From Pedobacter polysacchareus (GTDB lineage: Bacteria > Bacteroidota > Bacteroidia > Sphingobacteriales > Sphingobacteriaceae), in contig NZ_JAHYSS010000005.1 of NCBI RefSeq assembly GCF_019802255.1, positions 1-64,000 of the forward strand: 64,000 nucleotides of DNA, given 5' to 3'. The position numbers and the translations under genes are program-made. Positions 53,137-60,393 of this stretch are shown here, one piece after another (position 1 is the stretch's first letter; every line of letters begins with the position of its first letter). The notes under the pieces were generated by a model, which saw only the letters and a program-made list of their open reading frames with translations, did no database searches and had not been told where the DNA came from.

Positions 53137-53433
53137 CTCAAAGTGCCTGCTCGTACTAAAGATTTATAGCTCAATGACATTATTTGCCACAGTGAAATCA
53201 ACAGATGAGCCTTTAAAACAAATTTTATTTTTAAAAAGAAGTTTGATGAAGATAAATTCGGATCGCTCATAAACCTTGTCTTTTGATTAATGATCCAATC
53301 AGGATCATTAAAATGATTTGCTAGCTCATTATAGATGGCATTAAAAAGCTTTAAATGCGGGATTCAGAAATAATTCAGGATATTTGCCAACAGCCCTTTC
53401 CTGAAGGTTTCCAGGAAAATAAAAAGCATAAAT
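53137..53433. other. Long upstream region of the two-component system
   Basis: No credible gene. It contains a perfect 10-bp inverted repeat TTAATGATCC-N5-GGATCATTAA (53287-53311). An 11-bp-spaced pair of ATTCAG (53362-53367 and 53373-53378) also occurs, and a further inverted repeat TTTCCTG/CAGGAAA lies just before the regulator start (about 53398-53416). These are plausible operator elements for the response regulator gene. No exact TAnnTTTG is visible close to the start. Confidence 0.45.
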
Positions 53434-54117
53434 ATGAATCTGTTATTAGTTGAGGATGATCTTCGTGTTTCTGAACTTGTCAAAAGAGGCTTGGAAGAGC
53501 ATGGGTATCAGGTAACGCTGGCTTATGACGGCCTGATGGGTAAAAAATTAATGATTGCCAATCATTACGACCTGATCATTACTGATATTGTGCTTCCACA
53601 GCTGAATGGTATAGCGCTTTGCAGGGAAATTCGTCAGGTTTGGCCAGAACTGCCTATCATCATGTTAACGGCCTTGGGAACTACAGAGGATAAACTGGAT
53701 GGCTTTGATGCTGGTGCAAATGACTACCTGGTGAAGCCTTTTGATTTTCGGGAACTTCATGCCCGTATTAAAGTACTGCTGAGCCGTAATACTGGTGTTT
53801 TGCAAGCGCCAATAGTCAAATTACTAAAATATGCAGATCTGGAAATGAACCTGCAAACAAATGTCGTTTGTCGGATGGGAGCGGAAATTAACCTGACACC
53901 TAAGGAGTTCAAGCTGTTGGAATACATGCTGCGGAATAAAGAAAGAATTCTGACCCGTGCAGAGATCGCCGAAAAGGTTTGGGATACCCATTTTGATACC
54001 GGAACCAATTTTATTGATGTCTATATGAACTACCTCAGGAAAAAAATTGATAAGAACTTTGAAAATAAACTGATTCATACCAAAACCGGAATGGGCTTTA
54101 TCTTTAAGGAAAGTTAA
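53434..54117 (+). CDS. OmpR/PhoB-family response regulator
   Basis: Response regulator of 227 residues. The receiver domain has EDD (7-9), phosphoacceptor D51 (LIITDIVLPQLNG), MLTALG and the LVKPFDFREL lysine. The winged-helix DNA-binding domain (about 130-225) has NLTPKEFKLLEYMLRNKERILTRAEI and NFIDVYMNYLRKKID. The closest general type is CusR/CopR/PhoP-like. Its kinase follows after 38 bp and mgtC-mgtA after that. The 11-bp-period repeats in the mgtC promoter are a natural target. Confidence 0.93.
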   Translation: MNLLLVEDDLRVSELVKRGLEEHGYQVTLAYDGLMGKKLMIANHYDLIITDIVLPQLNGIALCREIRQVWPELPIIMLTALGTTEDKLDGFDAGANDYLVKPFDFRELHARIKVLLSRNTGVLQAPIVKLLKYADLEMNLQTNVVCRMGAEINLTPKEFKLLEYMLRNKERILTRAEIAEKVWDTHFDTGTNFIDVYMNYLRKKIDKNFENKLIHTKTGMGFIFKES

Positions 54118-54155
54118 ATTTTTGGTCTATTAACCTGCTCTAATCAGCTGCTATT

Positions 54156-55523
54156 GTGAAAATCCGCTATAAACTGACCCTTCTTTTTACATTGCTTTTT
54201 ACACTGCTCATCTGTGCATTTGCTTTTTTTACCTATTATTCTTCGGCAGAAAATAGAGAAGATGAGTATTACAAACGATTAAAACAGCTCGCGATTACCA
54301 AAACCAACCTATTATTGGATGCTAAAGTAGCACCAGATGTTTTACAGTTGATCTATAAAAATGCGCCAAATAACCTGTTTCAGGAGGAGGTAGCAGTTTA
54401 TGATACTTCCTTTCATCTATTGTACCATGATGCGGTAAATATTGACAAGATCAAGGAAACCAAAAGTATGATCGCCGAGATCCTGGCTAAAGGAGAGATT
54501 CAATTTAACCAGGGACAATTACAGGCGGTTGGTTTTCTGTATCCTTATAAAGGAAGAAATTATGTGGTGACTGCCGCCGCAAAGGACGAATATGGCCTGA
54601 CAAAGTTGAGTCAGCTGCGATTTATATTGCTGATTTCTGTGTTGGCTAGCGTGGTGCTCACTGTTTTTGCAGGTTACCTTTTTGCCCGGCATGCTTTAAA
54701 ACATGTGGCAGAAATGGTAGATGAGATCGAAGAGATGACCGCAAATAACCTCGATCAGCGTTTAAAAGTGGAGAATGCTAAAGACGAAATCGGCGAACTG
54801 GCGATCACTTTTAACCGGATGCTGGATCGTATTGAGCATTCTTTTGATGCACAAAAAGAGTTTGTATCTCATATTTCTCATGAATTGAGAACACCTCTGG
54901 CTACTGTAATTGCTGAATTGGAGATCTCTCAAAATAAAGAAAGAACACCTTTGGAATACCAAAACGCGATAGCGCTGGCCTTGAAAGATGCGAGGAAACT
55001 GGCCCGGCTGTCGACCAGTTTATTAGATCTGGCCAATGCCAATTACGACCAAACGGAGATTAGCTTCAAAGAACTGCGCCTCGATGAAGTGTTGCTAGAT
55101 GCCCGGATTGAAGTATTGCAGCACCAGCCGGAGTATAAAGTAAACCTCATTTTTGACGAGGAAGCAGAAGATGACGACTTCATTTCTATCTATGGAAATG
55201 AGCATTTATTGAAAATCGCTTTCCTCAATTTGATGGAAAACAACTGTAAGTTTTCTGAAGACAAACAATCCAATGTTGCGATCTCCTATTATCAGGACAA
55301 AACGATGCTCCGTTTCTCTGATCAGGGTATCGGTATTTCGGAACAAGACCGTTTGCATTTATTCGACCCGTTTTATAGAGGGGATAACCAGTATTACGCA
55401 GAGGGAAATGGCATCGGCCTGGCACTCACAAAAAAGATCATCGCATTGCATAACGGTGAGATTTCCGTTATTTCTGAACAGGGAGAAGGAACTACTTTTA
55501 TCGTTACACTGACCCACGTTTAG
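54156..55523 (+). CDS. HAMP-domain sensor histidine kinase
   Basis: Membrane kinase of 455 residues. TM1 (about 8-28) and TM2 (about 156-177) flank a periplasmic sensor of about 125 residues with the recurring Bacteroidota segment FQEEVAVYD. A HAMP domain (about 178-232) follows, then HisKA with SHISHELRTPLATV (H242), and the ATPase domain (LNLMENNCKFSEDK, SDQGIGI, GNGIGLALTKKI). The start codon is GTG at 54156. It is the cognate partner of the OmpR-type regulator. The signal is unknown; the downstream Mg/metal transport genes suggest a cation. Confidence 0.92.
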   Translation: MKIRYKLTLLFTLLFTLLICAFAFFTYYSSAENREDEYYKRLKQLAITKTNLLLDAKVAPDVLQLIYKNAPNNLFQEEVAVYDTSFHLLYHDAVNIDKIKETKSMIAEILAKGEIQFNQGQLQAVGFLYPYKGRNYVVTAAAKDEYGLTKLSQLRFILLISVLASVVLTVFAGYLFARHALKHVAEMVDEIEEMTANNLDQRLKVENAKDEIGELAITFNRMLDRIEHSFDAQKEFVSHISHELRTPLATVIAELEISQNKERTPLEYQNAIALALKDARKLARLSTSLLDLANANYDQTEISFKELRLDEVLLDARIEVLQHQPEYKVNLIFDEEAEDDDFISIYGNEHLLKIAFLNLMENNCKFSEDKQSNVAISYYQDKTMLRFSDQGIGISEQDRLHLFDPFYRGDNQYYAEGNGIGLALTKKIIALHNGEISVISEQGEGTTFIVTLTHV

Positions 55524-55559
55524 GGAGTATTTGCGCTTTCTTATAAGGGAGATGTATCC

Positions 55560-55592
55560 TTTCTAATCACTTTCTAATGATTTTCTAATCAT
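55560..55592 (+). promoter_or_regulatory. Three 11-bp direct repeats upstream of mgtC-mgtA
   Basis: TTTCTAATCAC (55560), TTTCTAATGAT (55571) and TTTCTAATCAT (55582) are exact 11-bp-period repeats of TTTCTAAT, a typical site for OmpR/PhoB-family regulators. They end 30 bp upstream of the -7 element, where an activator would sit. The regulator gene is the nearest two-component system, directly upstream. Confidence 0.65.
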
Positions 55593-55601
55593 ACCCTAAC
55601 G

Positions 55602-55630
55602 GCCCTTTCCAAGGGCTTGGGGTACTTTTG
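55602..55630 (+). promoter_or_regulatory. mgtC-mgtA promoter -7 element with adjacent dyad
   Basis: TACTTTTG (55623-55630) is an exact TAnnTTTG match. No TTTG lies at the -33 position, which supports activator dependence. A dyad GCCCTT-N3-AAGGGC (about 55602-55616) sits between the repeats and the -7 element. Transcription would start near 55637. Confidence 0.55.
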
Positions 55631-55652
55631 TGCCATCAAAAAAACAAATCGT

Positions 55653-55709
55653 ATGGACAAGCCCCCGTGTTATAAGCCATTAATTATTTACCCTCCCTAC
55701 TCAGCATAG
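55653..55709 (+). CDS. Proline-rich leader peptide ORF upstream of mgtC-mgtA
   Basis: An 18-codon ORF from ATG 55653 to TAG 55709 encodes MDKPPCYKPLIIYPPYSA. Five of 18 residues are proline, including two PP pairs (codons 4-5 and 14-15), and an acidic Asp follows the start Met. It begins about 16 nt after the predicted transcription start and ends 42 nt before mgtC. Salmonella mgtA and mgtC transcripts carry short proline-rich leader ORFs (MgtL, MgtP) whose translation difficulty at low Mg2+ or low prolyl-tRNA raises expression of the transporter genes. Here the same organisation is seen without sequence similarity. After the ORF, CCCTCCCT at codons 14-16 could pair with AGGGA just before mgtC, competing with a local hairpin. 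Confidence 0.55.
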   Translation: MDKPPCYKPLIIYPPYSA

Positions 55710-55751
55710 TATTTCCGGTACTTTCCTGAAAGGGAATGATATCGAAAAGCA

Positions 55752-56462
55752 ATGTTAAGTACACTAGACTTTAGCAGCCGTTTATTATTAGCCCTCAGTT
55801 TGGGCGCCGCGATTGGCATAGAACGCCAATGGCATCAACGTATCGCAGGATTACGTACCAATACCCTGGTGTCTTTGGGAGCTGCCATATTCATTACCCT
55901 GGCGGTAAAAATCGGCGGTGATGCCAGTGGCAGGGTCGCTTCTTATATCGTGAGTGGGATTGGCTTCCTCGGTGCCGGAGTGATCATGAAGGATGGAATG
56001 AATGTGAGCGGCCTCAATACTGCAGCTACCCTCTGGTGTTCCGCAGCGATTGGTGCACTCTCCGGAATGGGCTTTTACCCTGAAGCAGCAATTGCCACAA
56101 GTTTCATCGTACTCGCACACCTTATTTTGCGCCCTATTGGTCTTAAACTAGGCAAAAACTCATTTCATCCTAAAAGTGAAACTGCTCAAACTGAGTATTT
56201 GATTTCCATCAAGTGCAAAGAGCGGGTAGAAAATCACATTCGTGTATTGCTGTTGCAGCACCTTGGGAATCATGAAAAGCTCATGCTCAGGGCACTGACC
56301 AGCAGCGATAACGGTGATCCTGCAAATGCGATCATTACTGCTGAGTTAGTTGCGGTAGGAAATCAGGATGAATTAATGGAAAAAATGGTGAGCAGGCTGA
56401 CGATTGAAGCAGAAGTAATGCGGGTAAGCTGGGAATTAACAGGACAACAATCAGAGTTATGA
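55752..56462 (+). CDS. MgtC/SapB-family membrane protein
   Basis: Inner-membrane protein of 236 residues. The N-terminal MgtC domain (about 1-135) has several TM segments and the family core SLGAAIGIERQWHQRIAGLRTNTLVSLGAAIFI, GIGFLGAGVIMKDGMNVSGLNTAATLWCSAAIGALSGMG. A soluble ACT-like C-terminal domain (about 145-236) follows. MgtC proteins support growth in low Mg2+ and in some species inhibit the F1Fo ATP synthase. Here it overlaps mgtA by 4 bp (ATGA), like the mgtC-mgtB pairing of Salmonella. The leader contains a proline-rich ORF. Confidence 0.92.
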   Translation: MLSTLDFSSRLLLALSLGAAIGIERQWHQRIAGLRTNTLVSLGAAIFITLAVKIGGDASGRVASYIVSGIGFLGAGVIMKDGMNVSGLNTAATLWCSAAIGALSGMGFYPEAAIATSFIVLAHLILRPIGLKLGKNSFHPKSETAQTEYLISIKCKERVENHIRVLLLQHLGNHEKLMLRALTSSDNGDPANAIITAELVAVGNQDELMEKMVSRLTIEAEVMRVSWELTGQQSEL

Positions 56463-59143
56463 AAAGACTAAAAATGAAACATCAAAAAACAGCTGCTGGT
56501 TTTGAGGAGGCAGGAGCAACTAAGTTGAAAAATGTGGCTAGAATAGCAGCAGATTTCTTTTATCTCATGCTCAATAGCGACAAAGAAGGTTTGACGGCAG
56601 CTGCCGTAGCAGAAAAGAGAAAGTTGTTTGGCTGGAATGAAATTGAACATGAGCGAGCCTTGCCTTGGTACATGCAGCTATTTCAAGCCTTTTTAAACCC
56701 TTTTATTGCCGTATTGTTAATATTGGCTATTGTCTCCTTTATTGTCGATGTAGGGCTCGCTGAGGAGGCTGAGCGGGATTATAAAACGGTTATTGTAGTT
56801 GGGCTGATGGTTGTGCTGAGTTCTTTGCTCCGTTTTTGGCAGGAATTCAGCAGTAACCGGGCAGCGGAAGCACTAAAAAGCATGGTAAAAACCACTGCTA
56901 CCGTTTTGCGTAAAGAAAATGGAAAAGAAGAAGTTGAGCTGAAAGCATTGGTGCCTGGTGATCTGGTGTTTTTGAGTGCCGGTGATATGGTGCCTGCAGA
57001 TCTGCGCCTCATCCAGTCTAAAGATCTTTTTGTGAGTCAGGCTATGCTGACAGGTGAATCCCATCCTTTGGAAAAAAGTGCCGAAGTGGTTTTAGATGCA
57101 GACCATAAATCACCATTGGAATTGGATAACATCTGTTTCATGGGGACTAATGTATTGAGCGGTACCGCTACTGCAGTGGTGGTGAATACGGGGAATCTGA
57201 CTTATTTCGGTGCTGTGGGTACTGCCATCAGCGAAAAACGTTCGGAAACCAGTTTTGATAAAGGGGTGAATAAGGTGAGCTGGTTACTGATCCGGTTTAT
57301 GCTGGTGATGGTTCCTTTGATTTTTGTAATCAATGGATTAACCAAAGGAGATTGGTTTGAAGCTTTGCTTTTCGGTATTGCGATGGCAGTGGGCCTAACA
57401 CCAGAGATGCTGCCCATGATTGTGACTGCTAACCTGGCCAAAGGGGCAAAGAATATGAGTCAGCATAAAGTGATTGTGAAAAGATTGAATGCCATCCAGA
57501 ATATTGGGGCCATGGATATTCTTTGTACCGATAAAACCGGAACGCTCACCATGGATAAGATCATTTTAGAACGGCATTTGAATGTTTATGGAGAAGATGA
57601 TGATGAAGTGCTGAAATGGGCTTATTTGAATAGTTTCCATCAAACGGGGCTAAAAAACCTCCTTGATCTGGCCGTACTGGAACATTTGGAACTTCATGAT
57701 TACCTCAATGTTGCTGAAGGTTATCATAAAGTAGATGAGATTCCTTTTGATTTTCAGCGAAGAAGAATGAGTGTGATTCTGGAGCAGCAGCATGGAAAAC
57801 AGCTGCTGATTTGTAAAGGCGCAGTGGAAGAAATGCTCGATCTATGTTCTCATGCCTTTGAGCCTGGTGAAAATCGCCAGCTGCACCTGGAAAAAGACGC
57901 GGTAATCCCGATGGATGAGCGCATGAGAAAAACAGTGCTGAAAACTTCCAGAAAGCTAAATGAAGATGGGCTGAGGGTATTATTGGTGGCCATAAAGGAA
58001 TATGACCCGCGTCCATCAAACTATGGTGTGAGGGATGAAAATAAGCTGATATTAACTGGATTCATTGGCTTTCTAGATCCCGCTAAACCTTCTGCCAGAC
58101 CTGCAATCGAAGGGCTGCAGGAACTCGGGATTACAGTGAAAGTACTGACTGGTGATAATGATGTGGTGACCAGAAAGATCTGTAAAGAGGTAGGAATTCC
58201 CTTTCAGCAGGTTTTATTAGGACATGAGCTGGATCAGATGGGGGAGGAGGAGCTTTCTGCTAAGCTTCAGGATACCAGTGTTTTTGCAAAATTAAGCCCT
58301 GTTCAAAAGTCCAGGATTGTGAGGTTGTTACAAGCGAAAGGACATACAGTAGGTTTTATGGGAGATGGGATCAATGATGCGGCAGCATTAAGAGTTGCTG
58401 ACGTGGGCATCTCTGTAGATACTGCGGTAGACATAGCAAAAGAAAGCGCCGACATTATCCTGCTGGAAAAAGACCTGATGGTGCTTCGCAAAGGGGTGAT
58501 CTATGGACGGCGAACCTTTGGGAACATCATTAAATACATCAAAATGACCGCCAGCAGTAATTTTGGCAATATGTTCAGTATGTTAGGTGCGAGTGCTTTT
58601 CTGCCTTTTTTACCGATGCTGCCCATCCATCTGCTGATTCAAAACCTGTTGTATGACGTTTCCCAGATTTCTATCCCATGGGACCGTATGGATGAGGACT
58701 TTTTGAAGAAACCACAGAACTGGGATGCTGGAGGGATCAGCAAGTTTATGGTCTTTATCGGGCCAATTAGTTCAATTTTTGACTATGCCACTTTTGCGGT
58801 CATGTTTTATGTGTTTAAGGCGAATAGTCCGGCACACCAAACGTTGTTTCAAACCGGTTGGTTCGTAGAAGGATTATTGTCGCAAACGCTGATTGTTCAC
58901 ATGATCAGAACCCGTAAGATTCCATTTATTCAAAGCTGGGCTACAGCTCCGGTGATCGCGCTGACCACCTTGATAATGCTGGTTGGAATCGCGATTCCTT
59001 TTACATCTTTTGCAGGGGTTTTGAAGCTAACGCCTTTGCCAATGAGCTATTTTCCATGGCTGTTTGGGATCCTTTTGAGCTATTGTCTTTTAACTCAGTA
59101 TGTGAAAACTTTGTTTATCAAAAGGTTTAGTCAGTGGTTGTAA
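56459..59143 (+). CDS. mgtA: Magnesium-translocating P-type ATPase
   Basis: P-type ATPase of class IIIB, 894 residues, importing Mg2+ into the cell with ATP. Visible features are the actuator MLTGES (about 196-201), the membrane ion motif VGLTPEMLPM (about 311-320), the phosphorylation site D358 in CTDKTGTLT, the nucleotide domain with LICKGAVEEML, the hinge GDGINDAAAL, and C-terminal TM segments. The VGLTPEMLPM form is diagnostic of MgtA/MgtB. It overlaps mgtC and is therefore co-transcribed and translationally coupled. Length is normal. Confidence 0.95.
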   Translation: MKRLKMKHQKTAAGFEEAGATKLKNVARIAADFFYLMLNSDKEGLTAAAVAEKRKLFGWNEIEHERALPWYMQLFQAFLNPFIAVLLILAIVSFIVDVGLAEEAERDYKTVIVVGLMVVLSSLLRFWQEFSSNRAAEALKSMVKTTATVLRKENGKEEVELKALVPGDLVFLSAGDMVPADLRLIQSKDLFVSQAMLTGESHPLEKSAEVVLDADHKSPLELDNICFMGTNVLSGTATAVVVNTGNLTYFGAVGTAISEKRSETSFDKGVNKVSWLLIRFMLVMVPLIFVINGLTKGDWFEALLFGIAMAVGLTPEMLPMIVTANLAKGAKNMSQHKVIVKRLNAIQNIGAMDILCTDKTGTLTMDKIILERHLNVYGEDDDEVLKWAYLNSFHQTGLKNLLDLAVLEHLELHDYLNVAEGYHKVDEIPFDFQRRRMSVILEQQHGKQLLICKGAVEEMLDLCSHAFEPGENRQLHLEKDAVIPMDERMRKTVLKTSRKLNEDGLRVLLVAIKEYDPRPSNYGVRDENKLILTGFIGFLDPAKPSARPAIEGLQELGITVKVLTGDNDVVTRKICKEVGIPFQQVLLGHELDQMGEEELSAKLQDTSVFAKLSPVQKSRIVRLLQAKGHTVGFMGDGINDAAALRVADVGISVDTAVDIAKESADIILLEKDLMVLRKGVIYGRRTFGNIIKYIKMTASSNFGNMFSMLGASAFLPFLPMLPIHLLIQNLLYDVSQISIPWDRMDEDFLKKPQNWDAGGISKFMVFIGPISSIFDYATFAVMFYVFKANSPAHQTLFQTGWFVEGLLSQTLIVHMIRTRKIPFIQSWATAPVIALTTLIMLVGIAIPFTSFAGVLKLTPLPMSYFPWLFGILLSYCLLTQYVKTLFIKRFSQWL

Positions 59144-59261
59144 GTATCTGAATATGTATTAAATAAAAAATTCAATATTTTGGTGTTTAGTCCTTGTAAA
59201 CAGCGTATTTTCCATTTTATGCGTTGAAAATCTTCCCGAAATAAATATTAAAAAAAAGAAC

Positions 59262-60368
59262 ATGAAACATTTGATTTTAAGCGGCAGTTTACTGCTGTTC
59301 CTGGCTTCCTGTGCCCAAAAAAAAGAGGCAGATCCGATTGATAATTACCAATTACAGGGAGATACATTAGTACTTCCTACAGTGTCAAAACTAAATGGCC
59401 TTTTGCATTTGGATACGGTGGCCGAAGCTCCTTTTCAAATGGAAATTACCAGTGTGGGCAAGGTAAAAGCCATCCCTAATTTCTATGCAGAAATTGCCAG
59501 TCCCTTTTCCGGGCGTTTGCTTCGGGTTTTCATAAAATTAGGCATGAAAGTGAGCCCTGGAACGCCGCTTTTTGAATTGGCATCGCCCGATTTTATTGAA
59601 CTTCAGCAGCGTTTTTTTAGTACAAAAGCGCAGTTGAAAAAGGCGGGGCTGGATTTGAAACGCCAGAATGATCTTTTCAAAAACGAGGTGTCATCAGTTA
59701 AAGATTTGGAAGAGGTTAGTCAGTCTTATAATCTGATTTTAAGTGAGTATAGGAATTTGGTGGAAGGATTAAAAGTGTATCATGTTGTTGCGGATCAGTT
59801 GAAAATCGGACAGCCGTTTGTACTTCGTTCTCCTATTAAAGGGGAAGTGATTCAGAATGATCTGGTGACGGGAGGGTACCTGAATACGGAAGCTGCAGCA
59901 GGGGTTAAAATAGCGGAATTGAGTCGGGTATATGTCGCCGCACAGGTGAAGGAAAAAGACATCCGTTTTATCCATAAGGGAGACGAGGTCAGGCTGGAGA
60001 TCACTGCTGATCCTGGCAAAAAAATTAAAGGAAAGGTGGGGCATATCGCAGAGATCCTGGATGAGGAAAGCAGAAGCATTCAGGTGCTCATCGAATGTGA
60101 AAACCCGGATGCGGCCTTAAAACCAGAAATGTACGCGAAGATCAGTTTCAAAGGAAGGCCGGAAAATGCGCTGTTTATACCCGAAAAAGCAGTGTTTCAG
60201 CAAAATGACAGCAGTTTCGTTTTTCTGCAAACAGGAAAAGGACGCTTTGTTCGAAGAACAGTGGAAACAGGAGGCCTGCATCAGGGTAAAATAATGATTA
60301 CAAAGGGCTTAAAGGTTGGAGATGTGCTGGTTGCCTCTGGCGCCTTTTACCTCCTGGAAGCAAAATAA
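59262..60368 (+). CDS. RND metal-efflux periplasmic adaptor (CusB/CzcB-like lipoprotein)
   Basis: Membrane-fusion protein of 368 residues. A lipobox ends at C17 (LFLASC). Barrel-sandwich halves (IASPFSGRLLRVFIKLGMKVSPGTPLFELASPDF and LRSPIKGEVIQNDLVTGGYLNTEA) flank a coiled-coil hairpin (about 118-160). The C-terminal membrane-proximal domain ends VASGAFYLLEAK. The LASPDFIELQ pattern is typical of the CusB/CzcB branch. The partner permease gene starts 25 nt downstream. Metal unknown (Cu/Ag or Co/Zn/Cd). Confidence 0.93.
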   Translation: MKHLILSGSLLLFLASCAQKKEADPIDNYQLQGDTLVLPTVSKLNGLLHLDTVAEAPFQMEITSVGKVKAIPNFYAEIASPFSGRLLRVFIKLGMKVSPGTPLFELASPDFIELQQRFFSTKAQLKKAGLDLKRQNDLFKNEVSSVKDLEEVSQSYNLILSEYRNLVEGLKVYHVVADQLKIGQPFVLRSPIKGEVIQNDLVTGGYLNTEAAAGVKIAELSRVYVAAQVKEKDIRFIHKGDEVRLEITADPGKKIKGKVGHIAEILDEESRSIQVLIECENPDAALKPEMYAKISFKGRPENALFIPEKAVFQQNDSSFVFLQTGKGRFVRRTVETGGLHQGKIMITKGLKVGDVLVASGAFYLLEAK

Positions 60369-60393
60369 ATGAGGGAAACATAATTAAAAAGAT

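Noticed and set aside
53085..53270. Minus-strand open frame of 61 codons after the alcohol dehydrogenase
   Set aside because: It runs through the dehydrogenase terminator hairpin and shows no protein-like pattern.
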